Of a stretch of DNA of 12,163 bases, positions 6,159 through 12,163 are shown one piece after another. This DNA is from Rhodoferax sp. GTDB lineage: Bacteria; Pseudomonadota; Gammaproteobacteria; Burkholderiales; Burkholderiaceae_C. The notes under the pieces were generated by a model. The model worked only from the letters and a program-made list of their open reading frames with translations, did not search any database and was not told the origin of the DNA. Position 1 is the stretch's first letter; each line of letters opens with the position of its first letter. Location: positions 1-12,163 of the forward strand of contig JAJAZK010000528.1 of NCBI GenBank assembly GCA_026785765.1. The letters run 5' to 3'. Both the position numbers and the translations under genes were made by a program.

Positions 6159-7979
6159 TCAACCCGTCAATCCCCCCTTGCGCAGGCTGTCCAGCAACTC
6201 CGCCATGTGTTGCGGCCGATGCAACGCCCGGTACTCGCCGCGGAACAGGTTGGGAATGAAATCCGGCGCCACCGCCCGCAGTCGGCCCAGGTGCTTTTGC
6301 AACAACGGCTGGTCACCGGTTTCTGCGGCAAAGGCGATCATCAGCACCCGCCGCATCGGGTGGCTGGCCTGGGCCTGGATGGCCAGATCGGCCCAGTCGT
6401 GCAGGGCCTGCCAGTCGCGCTCCACAAAGGCGCACACCGCCCGCGCCATGTAGGCCGTGCCCAGCCAACGGTCTTTCGGGCTCATGCGCAAAGCCTCGTC
6501 GGCAAGTTCCCTGGCGCGCAGCGTATTGCCCTCGGCCGCCTCGACAAACGACAGGTAAAACAGCACGGTTGCGTCATTCGGATTGATCTTCAGCGCACGG
6601 CGCAGGTCGGCGGCGCCGGCGCTGGCGTCACCCGACAACTCGTACGCCAGCCCACGCTGGAAGTAGGAGCGGCTGTCATTGGGTTCCACCGACAGCAGCA
6701 TGTCGGCGGCATGGCGCGCCACCGCGAGTTCCTGCGTGCGATCCGGCGCCCAGGCCATGAAAACGCGCCAGCAATGGGTGTTGCCCAGCACGTACCAGGC
6801 GAGTGCGCAACCGGTGTCGAGCGCAATCGCCTGCGCGGCAATTTCAATCGCCTGCAGCGAGCGCTCCGGGCCGGCGCCGAAGATCGAGTCTGACATGGCC
6901 TTTGCAGCGCGCCAGGCCATGTCGTCGGCAGCGGCGTAACGGCGCTTGCCGTAACCGGACAAACGCATCTCCTCGGCTTCGATCTCCGGCACCATCGTGC
7001 CCACCACCTGGCGCGTAATGCGCTCCTGCAGTTCGAAAACGTCACTCAGCAAGTCTTCGTAACGTTCTGCCCAGAGCTGGTGGCCGCTATGGCCCTCGAC
7101 CAGTTGCGCCGTCACGCGCACGCGCTGCCCGGCGCGGCGCACGCTACCGCACAGCAGGAACTGCACACCGAGTTCCTGCGCCACGCGCTTGGCGTCGAGT
7201 ACCTTGCCCTTGTAGGTGAACGAGGTGTTGCGGGCGATCACCAGCAGCCGGTGAAAGCGCGACAACTCGGTGATGATTTCCTCGACCATGCCATCGGCAA
7301 AATAATCCTGTCCGGGGTCTTCACTCAAGTTGGTAAATGGCAACACAACGATGGACGGCCGCTCAGGTAGCCCCGCAGGCCTTGCATCAGCGGAGGTTTG
7401 GGCCAGACTCAGCCGCCCAGGTTTGGTCGAGTGGGCAAAAGCCGCCTCCCCGCCCGGGTGCACGCGCCAGACACGCACTGGTTCCGAGATGTTGCGCACC
7501 TGCTGCTCGCCGAGGTCTTCAAAGCCGGCACCAAGCTTGCCACGCACCGCCACCCGCACCGACTCCGACACCACGATGCCTCCGGCGTCGGCCAGCGCCT
7601 GCAGACGCGCGGCGATGTTCACGCCGTCGCCATACACCGAGCCGTCCTGCTTGCTGATCACATCGCCCAGGTGCATGCCGACCCGAAAACGCAACTGGCG
7701 CTCCTGGGCAATCTCGGTCATGGCCTCCTCCAACTGCTCCTGCGCTGCGATGGCGGCGGACACGGCACCACCCGCTGTCTCGAACACCGCCAGCTCCGAG
7801 TCGCCAGCCATGTCGATGACGCGGCCGCGGCGCGACTCAATGTGGATACGAAACACTTCCCGCGCCGCGTCCAACGCGGCCACCGTAGCCCGGTCGTCAG
7901 CCGCCATCAGGCGCGCAAATCCACAGGCATCTGCAGCCAGGATCGCGGCGAGTCGATGGGTAAGTTCGTGATTGGCCAT
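6159..7979 (-). CDS. Class III adenylate/guanylate cyclase with TolB-like and TPR domains
   Basis: A 606-residue protein from ATG 7979; an in-frame GTG at 7997 would add six residues, but family members begin close to the HRLAAILAADA block, and neither start has a strong ribosome site. The cyclase domain spans about 8-165 with metal-binding Asp17 (LAADACGF) and Asp60 (MAGDSEL). Asn121 and Arg125 in GDGVNIAARL match the residues that stabilise the transition state, so catalysis looks possible. A TolB-like N-terminal domain (about 208-340, PSIVVLPFTNLSEDPGQDYF) follows, then helical TPR-like repeats (about 375-560). Such proteins probably make cAMP, or less often cGMP, and use the C-terminal half for partner binding; their signals are mostly unknown. 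No membrane segment is seen. Confidence 0.92.
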   Translation of the reverse strand: MANHELTHRLAAILAADACGFARLMAADDRATVAALDAAREVFRIHIESRRGRVIDMAGDSELAVFETAGGAVSAAIAAQEQLEEAMTEIAQERQLRFRVGMHLGDVISKQDGSVYGDGVNIAARLQALADAGGIVVSESVRVAVRGKLGAGFEDLGEQQVRNISEPVRVWRVHPGGEAAFAHSTKPGRLSLAQTSADARPAGLPERPSIVVLPFTNLSEDPGQDYFADGMVEEIITELSRFHRLLVIARNTSFTYKGKVLDAKRVAQELGVQFLLCGSVRRAGQRVRVTAQLVEGHSGHQLWAERYEDLLSDVFELQERITRQVVGTMVPEIEAEEMRLSGYGKRRYAAADDMAWRAAKAMSDSIFGAGPERSLQAIEIAAQAIALDTGCALAWYVLGNTHCWRVFMAWAPDRTQELAVARHAADMLLSVEPNDSRSYFQRGLAYELSGDASAGAADLRRALKINPNDATVLFYLSFVEAAEGNTLRARELADEALRMSPKDRWLGTAYMARAVCAFVERDWQALHDWADLAIQAQASHPMRRVLMIAFAAETGDQPLLQKHLGRLRAVAPDFIPNLFRGEYRALHRPQHMAELLDSLRKGGLTG

Positions 7980-7981
7980 GG

Positions 7982-8042
7982 CCGGTGCCCGGGTCACACA
8001 CTGTACTGCAACGTCGCCCGATCAAAGGGCGCTTGGCACCGG
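7982..8042. repeat. Eight-base inverted repeat between divergent genes
   Basis: ccggtgcc (7982-7989) and ggcaccgg (8035-8042) are exact inverted copies 45 bases apart, in the gap between the cyclase and the transporter. The gap must contain both promoters, but I could not assign them. The repeat may be an operator or chance in GC-rich DNA. Confidence 0.35.
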
Positions 8043-8097
8043 GCTTCCAGCTTCGGTACGACAATCAGGCGCTGCACTGTTTTTTGCTCTCCACCCC

Positions 8098-8982
8098 GTG
8101 TCGACCACCTCCATCCCGCGCCGCGCCATCGTCCTGCTGGTCGCCATGACCCTGGTCTGGGGAACCAACTGGCCGCTGTTTCCGCTCGCCGTTCGGGAAA
8201 TCTCGGTGTGGACCTTCCGTTCGGTCTCGATGGTCGGCGCCGGCTGCCTGCTGCTGACCATCGCGCGGCTGCGTGGGCAACCGCTGGCGATACCACGCAA
8301 ATATTGGCGCACCGTCACGCTGGGAACCCTGTTTTACCTGGTGGTGTGGAACCTGACCAGCACCTACGCCGCGGTCCTGATACCCTCCGGCCAGGCAGCG
8401 GTGCTGGGTTTCACCATGCCACTGTGGTCGGCACTGATTTCCTGGCTGGCGCTGGGCGAGCACCTGCGGCCGCGCCTGGTGCTGGCGATTGTGCTGGGCG
8501 GGGCTGGTGTGACCCTGCTCATGGTGGACAGCTTCTCAGTCTATGCATCGGCCCCGCTGGGCCTTACGCTGGGGCTGATCTCGGCCATTGGCTGGGCGAT
8601 CGGCACCTTGATTCTCAAACGCGGCAATGTCCTGGTTCCGGTACTGGTGCTCACCGGCTGGCAGCTCTTGCTGGGAGCGGTGCCGATGGCGATCGGGGCG
8701 GTTGTGCTGGGCGACGGCCAGTGGTTCATCCCGAGCTGGCAAACGATTGCCGTCGTCACCTGGATCATGCTGGTGCCAATGTGTATCGGCAATGTCTGCT
8801 GGTTCTCCATCGTGGAGCTGCTGCCGGCCAATGTTTCCGGACTTTCGTCGGTGCTGGTGCCGGTGGTCGCCATGGTTTCGGGCGCGGTGGTTCTTGGCGA
8901 ACCATTGGGCCCGCTGCAACTGCTCGCCATGGCAACCTGCGCGGGGTCCCTGGTACTGGCGCTTGGCCGGAAGAGCGCTTAG
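8098..8982 (+). CDS. EamA/DMT-superfamily transporter
   Basis: A 294-residue integral membrane protein from GTG 8098. The frame is open back to 7972, but that extension is hydrophilic, overlaps the cyclase start and is unlike the family. An ATG at 8146 would cut into the first membrane helix. About ten hydrophobic helices form two EamA repeats: the first (about 12-140) contains TLVWGTNWPLFPLA and IPSGQAAVLGF..PLWSAL; the second (about 150-285) contains SVLVPVVAMVSGAVVLGEPL. The family exports or imports small metabolites across the inner membrane, and the substrate cannot be read from sequence. It leads a likely operon ending in pobA, which suggests an aromatic acid or other small metabolite, but that is only context. 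Confidence 0.9.
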   Translation: MSTTSIPRRAIVLLVAMTLVWGTNWPLFPLAVREISVWTFRSVSMVGAGCLLLTIARLRGQPLAIPRKYWRTVTLGTLFYLVVWNLTSTYAAVLIPSGQAAVLGFTMPLWSALISWLALGEHLRPRLVLAIVLGGAGVTLLMVDSFSVYASAPLGLTLGLISAIGWAIGTLILKRGNVLVPVLVLTGWQLLLGAVPMAIGAVVLGDGQWFIPSWQTIAVVTWIMLVPMCIGNVCWFSIVELLPANVSGLSSVLVPVVAMVSGAVVLGEPLGPLQLLAMATCAGSLVLALGRKSA

Positions 8983-8992
8983 CATAGACACC

Positions 8993-9994
8993 ATGCGATT
9001 CATTGTTGTGGGGCTTGGAGCACTCGGTTGCTACGTCGGCGGCCGGCTGGCAGTCGGCGGACGCCAGGTCACGCTGGTGGGCCGCCCGCGCAGTGTCGAG
9101 TCGCTCGCCTCCAGCGGACTGACGGTGAGCGACCTGGATGGGTTTCGCGCCCAACTTGCGCCGCACCGCCTGCAGTTCGCCACCTCCCTGGCACAGTTAC
9201 ACATCGCGCGGCAGGATGTGGTGCTGTTGTGTGTCAAGGGCGGAGCCACCGAGTCTGCGGCACTGGAACTGTCGGTGTGTTGTCCGCCCGGATGTACCGT
9301 TGTGTCGGTGCAGGACGGGGTTGACAACGTGGCACGCCTGGCGGCGATTGCGCCGCGCCAGAAGGTGCTGGCAGCAGTGGTGTCGTACAGCGTGGTGATG
9401 CCATCGGCAAGCCAAACTCACCGCGCCACGGCCGGGCGGCTCTACCTGGCGCGCAACAGCACCACGCAGGAGATGGCGCTGCTGCTCAACGCCTGCGGCC
9501 TGACGACAGAACTGGCCAACGACATGCGCGCGGTGTTGTGGGGCAAGTTGCTGCTCAACCTGAACAACCCCGTCAACGCGCTGTCCGACCTGCCCGTGGG
9601 AACACAACTGATGGACCGCGACTACCGCCGTGTACTGGCGGCGTTGCAATCCGAGGCACTGAGCGCCATGAAAGCCGCCGGGATCGTGCCGGCCACGTTG
9701 GCCGCGGTGCCTCCGTGGATGCTGCCGCACCTGCTGGGACTTCCGAACTGGATGTTCCGGTTGCTGGCGGCGCGCATCTTGCGCATGCACGCGTCCGCGC
9801 GGTCCCTGATGTGGGAAGACCTGCAGCATGGCCGCATGACCGAGATCGACGACTTGTGTGGCGCCGTGGTGCGCCTGGGTCGGCGTCACGGCGTGGCCAC
9901 GCCACACAACGCTGCGATGTGCAAGATGATTGGGGCCCATCACCGCGGTACACGGTTCAGCGGGCAGGCCCTGCGCAGTGCCGCCATGTTGTAG
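8993..9994 (+). CDS. Ketopantoate reductase (PanE/ApbA) family protein
   Basis: A 333-residue oxidoreductase beginning ten bases after the transporter stop. The Rossmann nucleotide site is at the N-terminus (VGLGALGCYVGGRL) with VGR at the end of the second strand, suiting NADPH. The C-terminal helical domain contains the expected catalytic lysine in LWGKLLLN followed by N..NAL, and the conserved TEID..CGAVVRLGRRHGV..PHN block. The family reduces 2-dehydropantoate to pantoate for coenzyme A synthesis. Many bacteria carry extra paralogues of unknown role, and the position between a transporter and a cupin beside pobA suggests a catabolic paralogue rather than the biosynthetic enzyme. It is cytoplasmic. 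The frame is open upstream to 8627, but that part overlaps the transporter gene and is not the start. Confidence 0.9.
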   Translation: MRFIVVGLGALGCYVGGRLAVGGRQVTLVGRPRSVESLASSGLTVSDLDGFRAQLAPHRLQFATSLAQLHIARQDVVLLCVKGGATESAALELSVCCPPGCTVVSVQDGVDNVARLAAIAPRQKVLAAVVSYSVVMPSASQTHRATAGRLYLARNSTTQEMALLLNACGLTTELANDMRAVLWGKLLLNLNNPVNALSDLPVGTQLMDRDYRRVLAALQSEALSAMKAAGIVPATLAAVPPWMLPHLLGLPNWMFRLLAARILRMHASARSLMWEDLQHGRMTEIDDLCGAVVRLGRRHGVATPHNAAMCKMIGAHHRGTRFSGQALRSAAML

Positions 9995-10019
9995 CCGTCT
10001 GGCGTAAACCTGCAACGCG

Positions 10020-10664
10020 ATGGCCACACCTCCGAACTATCTGAACCCCGACTTGCCGCCCGGGCTGAACACGGTGGCGATCCCGGTCGTCGACGCCAGC
10101 GACGAGAATCTGCGCGGTTACGGTCGCTTGGTAGACGATCCGAACCAATGCCAGGTCGAAATCGTGCGCTGGCCCGCCGCCGGCTGGCGCACCGTGGACA
10201 CCGATACCGGCGACGAAGCCGGCACCACCGAAGGCGTTTTTGTCAGCGAATGGCGCGGCGACGTCCTGCACGGGCGCAATGCCGCCGTCGGCGGGCACTA
10301 CATATTGGCGTACGCCACCTTGCCAGAAGATGCCGATACACGGCACCAGCGTAAGCCGGCGCGGATGTTGTTGTGGCATGCCAATTACCACCCCGACGGT
10401 GGTCAGCTGTTTTTCCCGCTGGAGAAAAAGCCCTTCCTGGTGCCACTGGCCCTGCCTGGCGACGATGTGCGGCCCGAACAGTTTGTGTGTTTCCGCTTTG
10501 ACGGGCAGCGCGGCCTGTACATCCACCCCAATGTCTGGCACGAAGGTGTGTTCGGCTTGCAAGGAACGCTGCGCTTCTTCGACAAGCAAGGTGCGGTGCA
10601 CGCCCGCATCTCGGTCGATTTTGCGCGCGAGTTCGGTTGCCTGTTGTCGGTCCAGATTGCATAG
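10020..10664 (+). CDS. Ureidoglycolate lyase (AllA) family cupin
   Basis: A 214-residue protein, longer than the roughly 160-residue E. coli AllA. Similarity to AllA from memory is clear in order: GYGRLVDD (33-40, AllA AYGDVIE), HPDGGQLFFPLEKKPFLVPLALPGDD (124-149; AllA has HPLGTQAFIP and VVALGDD at equivalent places), and RGLYIHPNVWHEGVF (164-178; AllA NYHRNVWHHPLF). The second histidine of WHHP is replaced by Glu175, so the active site may differ. AllA releases glyoxylate and urea from ureidoglycolate in purine breakdown, yet no purine genes are visible and the next gene is pobA. The reaction here is unknown; the fold assignment is the safe part. It lies 25 bases after the PanE-like gene and 15 bases before pobA. 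Confidence 0.78.
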   Translation: MATPPNYLNPDLPPGLNTVAIPVVDASDENLRGYGRLVDDPNQCQVEIVRWPAAGWRTVDTDTGDEAGTTEGVFVSEWRGDVLHGRNAAVGGHYILAYATLPEDADTRHQRKPARMLLWHANYHPDGGQLFFPLEKKPFLVPLALPGDDVRPEQFVCFRFDGQRGLYIHPNVWHEGVFGLQGTLRFFDKQGAVHARISVDFAREFGCLLSVQIA

Positions 10665-10679
10665 TACCGGGGCTTTTGG

Positions 10680-11879
10680 ATGCGTACGCAGGTAGGCATC
10701 ATTGGCGCGGGTCCGTCGGGCCTGCTGCTCGGGCAGTTGTTGTCGCGGGCGGGTATCGACAACGTCATCATCGAACGCCAAAGCGCCGACTACGTGCTGG
10801 GCCGGATCCGCGCCGGCGTGCTCGAACAGGTCACCGTAGACCTGCTCGACGAGGCTGGCGTGGGCGCGCGCATGCATCTGGAAGGGTTGGTGCATGGCGG
10901 CTTTTCCCTGTTGTTCCAGGGTCGGCGGCACCGCATCGACCTGGAACACCTGACTGGCGGCAAGAGTGTCATGGTCTACGGTCAGACCGAAGTCACGCGC
11001 GACCTGATGGACGCACGCGCGGCCGCCGGGCTGCAGACGGTCTACGCGGCGCAGCAGGTCAGCGTACACGGTTTCCAGGGTGCACGGGCGCGCGTGTGTT
11101 ACCAGACCGGCGACGGGGCGCAGGCGAGCTGGCAGGAACTCGACTGTGACTTCATCGCCGGATGTGACGGTTTTCACGGCGTGTGCCGGGCCAGCGTGCC
11201 GAAGGGCGCGATCACTGAATTTGAGAAGGTCTACCCGTTCGGCTGGCTCGGCGTCCTGGCCAACGTGCCGCCGCTGTCACACGAACTGATTTATGCCAAT
11301 ACCGAACGCGGTTTTGCGCTGTGCTCGATGCGCAGCGCCACGCGCAGCCGCTATTACGTACAGTGCAACCTGGACGACTCGTTGGCGCAATGGAGCGACG
11401 AGACGTTTTGGGCCGAGTTGCGCAGCCGTCTCGACCCACAGGCGCGTGAGCAACTCGTCACCGGACCGTCGATCGAAAAGAGCATTGCGCCCTTGCGCAG
11501 TTTTGTCGCCGAGCCGATGCGTTTCGGTCGCCTGTTCCTGGCCGGCGACGCTGCGCACATCGTACCGCCCACCGGCGCCAAGGGGCTGAACCTTGCGGCC
11601 ACCGACGTCAAGTTTCTGTCTGCGGCGCTGATCGAGCACTACCGTGGCCAGTCCGACCGTGGCATCGACACCTATTCGCAACGTTGCCTGCGCCGGATCT
11701 GGAAGGCGGAACGCTTTTCCTGGTGGTTCACGTCGCTGATGCACCGTTTTCCCGACAGCGCAGGTTTTGGCCAGAAGGTGCAGGATGCGGAACTCGACTA
11801 TCTGGTGCACTCCGAGGCGGCGTCGCGGGCGCTCGCCGAGAACTATGTGGGGCTGCCACTGGATTTCGGCGAACCCTGA
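10680..11879 (+). CDS. pobA: 4-hydroxybenzoate 3-monooxygenase
   Basis: A 399-residue flavoprotein (Pseudomonas PobA is 394) that hydroxylates 4-hydroxybenzoate to protocatechuate with NAD(P)H and O2 in the cytoplasm. The FAD motif GAGPSG (9-14), the DG motif (Asp163-Gly164 in GCDGFHG) and the GD motif (Asp290 in LAGDAAHIVPPTGAKGLN) are all present. Substrate-pocket residues known from Pseudomonas (Tyr201, Ser212, Arg214, Arg220, Tyr222, Pro293, Tyr385) fall at Tyr205, Ser216, Arg218, Arg224, Tyr226, Pro297 and Tyr389, a constant four-residue offset, so activity on 4-hydroxybenzoate is very likely. GGGG (10669-10672) is a modest ribosome site. It is probably the last gene of the operon starting at 8098. 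No pobR or pcaK is adjacent. Confidence 0.97.
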   Translation: MRTQVGIIGAGPSGLLLGQLLSRAGIDNVIIERQSADYVLGRIRAGVLEQVTVDLLDEAGVGARMHLEGLVHGGFSLLFQGRRHRIDLEHLTGGKSVMVYGQTEVTRDLMDARAAAGLQTVYAAQQVSVHGFQGARARVCYQTGDGAQASWQELDCDFIAGCDGFHGVCRASVPKGAITEFEKVYPFGWLGVLANVPPLSHELIYANTERGFALCSMRSATRSRYYVQCNLDDSLAQWSDETFWAELRSRLDPQAREQLVTGPSIEKSIAPLRSFVAEPMRFGRLFLAGDAAHIVPPTGAKGLNLAATDVKFLSAALIEHYRGQSDRGIDTYSQRCLRRIWKAERFSWWFTSLMHRFPDSAGFGQKVQDAELDYLVHSEAASRALAENYVGLPLDFGEP

Positions 11880-11917
11880 AACGCCCTGCCAGGCCGTCGG
11901 CCCGCTCGTCGGTTAAA

Positions 11918-11945
11918 TTCGGCAAGAGACATTTCGCCTGCCGAA
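11918..11945 (+). terminator. Possible terminator hairpin after pobA
   Basis: ttcggca (11918-11924) and tgccgaa (11939-11945) form a perfect seven-pair stem with a 14-base loop, 39 bases after the pobA stop. No T run follows, so intrinsic termination is uncertain; the dyad could instead be regulatory. Confidence 0.28.
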
Positions 11946-11977
11946 CCGGCACGGTCCTTGACGCGCCTCGGTGCCGG
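11946..11977 (+). promoter_or_regulatory. Dyad overlapping the -35 and spacer of the next promoter
   Basis: ccggcac (11946-11952) and gtgccgg (11971-11977) are exact inverted copies flanking the -35 hexamer at 11958. A regulator binding here would block RNA polymerase, so it is a candidate operator; an attenuating hairpin is less likely because it precedes the expected start of transcription. Confidence 0.35.
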
Positions 11978-11986
11978 AACGATAGT
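11958..11986 (+). promoter_or_regulatory. Sigma-70 promoter for the PLP enzyme gene
   Basis: TTGACG (11958-11963, five of six consensus bases) and GATAGT (11981-11986, four of six) are separated by the ideal 17 bases. The expected transcript start, near 11993, leaves a leader of about 28 bases before ATG 12021. This implies that the last gene is transcribed separately from the pobA operon. Confidence 0.65.
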
Positions 11987-12020
11987 GCAGGCATAACCCT
12001 TCCCGAAAGAAAGCACAAGC

Positions 12021-12163
12021 ATGGCCGAGTGGTACGAAATCTCCAACGTGAACGACATTCCATCGCCGACGCTGCTGCTGTATCCGGCGCGCATCGAGCA
12101 GAACCTGCAGCGCATGATCGCCATGGCGGGTGGCGCAGACCGGCTGCGGCCACACGTGAAGAC
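12021..12163 (+). CDS. D-threonine aldolase / D-serine dehydratase-like PLP enzyme (N-terminus only)
   Basis: Only the first 47 residues lie in the window. They match the N-terminal alanine-racemase-fold domain of the D-threonine aldolase/DSD1 family: EWYEISNVNDIPSPTLLLYP, a helix with RIEQNLQRMIAMAG, and RLRPHVK, the start of the RPHxKTHK signature whose lysine carries PLP. Characterised members cleave D-threonine to glycine and acetaldehyde or deaminate D-serine or 3-hydroxyaspartate; the C-terminal metal-binding part needed to choose is missing. The ATG is preceded by a weak purine stretch (GAAAGAAAG) and by its own promoter. It has no evident functional link to pobA. Confidence 0.85.
   Translation, partial: MAEWYEISNVNDIPSPTLLLYPARIEQNLQRMIAMAGGADRLRPHVK

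Noticed and set aside
5742..6893. Plus-strand open frame of 383 codons across vapBC and the cyclase
   Set aside because: It lies antisense to two genes with intact active sites and crosses their intergenic region; the product resembles no family I know.
7972..8097. N-terminal extension of the transporter frame to 7972
   Set aside because: It overlaps the start of the divergent cyclase gene, is hydrophilic and unlike transporter N-termini; GTG 8098 gives the normal family length.
8627..8992. Upstream extension of the ketopantoate reductase frame
   Set aside because: It lies out of frame within the transporter gene; the Rossmann motif begins right after ATG 8993.
9957..11177. Minus-strand open frame of 406 codons opposite pobA and the cupin gene
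   Set aside because: Both plus-strand genes have unmistakable family motifs through this region; the antisense frame has none.
1..12163. tRNA, rRNA, CRISPR array, transposase or integrase
   Set aside because: None was recognised by reading both strands; the only repeats found are the GAF-unit repeats, the hydrolase tail copy and short dyads.

Overview
The window is GC-rich with dense, high-GC-codon genes. The gene families point to a betaproteobacterium of the Burkholderiales, probably near Comamonadaceae: long GAF arrays of the ADQAVIAIENVRLF type, a cyclase/TolB-like/TPR protein, and a pobA close to the pseudomonad enzyme. This placement is inference from family resemblance; no rRNA or other marker gene is present.

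Layout. (1) Positions 1-3643, minus strand: the N-terminal 1214 residues of a very large sensor, open at the left edge. It has one degenerate and six recognisable GAF domains at an almost fixed 172/173-residue period. Its output domain lies outside the window. (2) 3810-4502, plus: a dienelactone-hydrolase family enzyme with an intact Cys/Asp/His triad. (3) 4609-6074: two PIN-toxin modules facing each other tail to tail. The plus-strand pair is a Phd/YefM-like antitoxin with a PIN toxin; the minus-strand pair is a VapB-like antitoxin with a different PIN toxin. The 85 bp between the two toxins contains a decayed copy of the 3' end of the hydrolase gene, so the first module lies between two copies of the same gene tail. 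(4) 6159-7979, minus: a class III nucleotide cyclase fused to a TolB-like domain and a TPR region. (5) 8098-11879, plus: a likely four-gene operon of an EamA/DMT transporter, a ketopantoate-reductase family protein, a ureidoglycolate-lyase family cupin and 4-hydroxybenzoate 3-monooxygenase (PobA). (6) 12021 to the right edge, plus: the start of a D-threonine-aldolase/D-serine-dehydratase-like PLP enzyme with a good sigma-70 promoter of its own.

How the parts fit. The left half is signalling (GAF sensor, cyclase) around a small accessory patch of toxin-antitoxin modules. The right half is small-molecule catabolism and transport: PobA makes protocatechuate from 4-hydroxybenzoate, and its three upstream partners have roles that can only be guessed. 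No pobR-type regulator, tRNA, rRNA, transposase, integrase or CRISPR array was seen. No stretch over 300 bases lacks a gene; the longest gaps are 3644-3809 (divergent promoter region) and 11880-12020 (promoter and two dyads).

No wholly new system could be demonstrated. The points most worth a second look are the hydrolase-tail repeat around the first toxin-antitoxin module, the recombinogenic GAF array with its nine-base C tract, and the pobA operon with its unusual partners.
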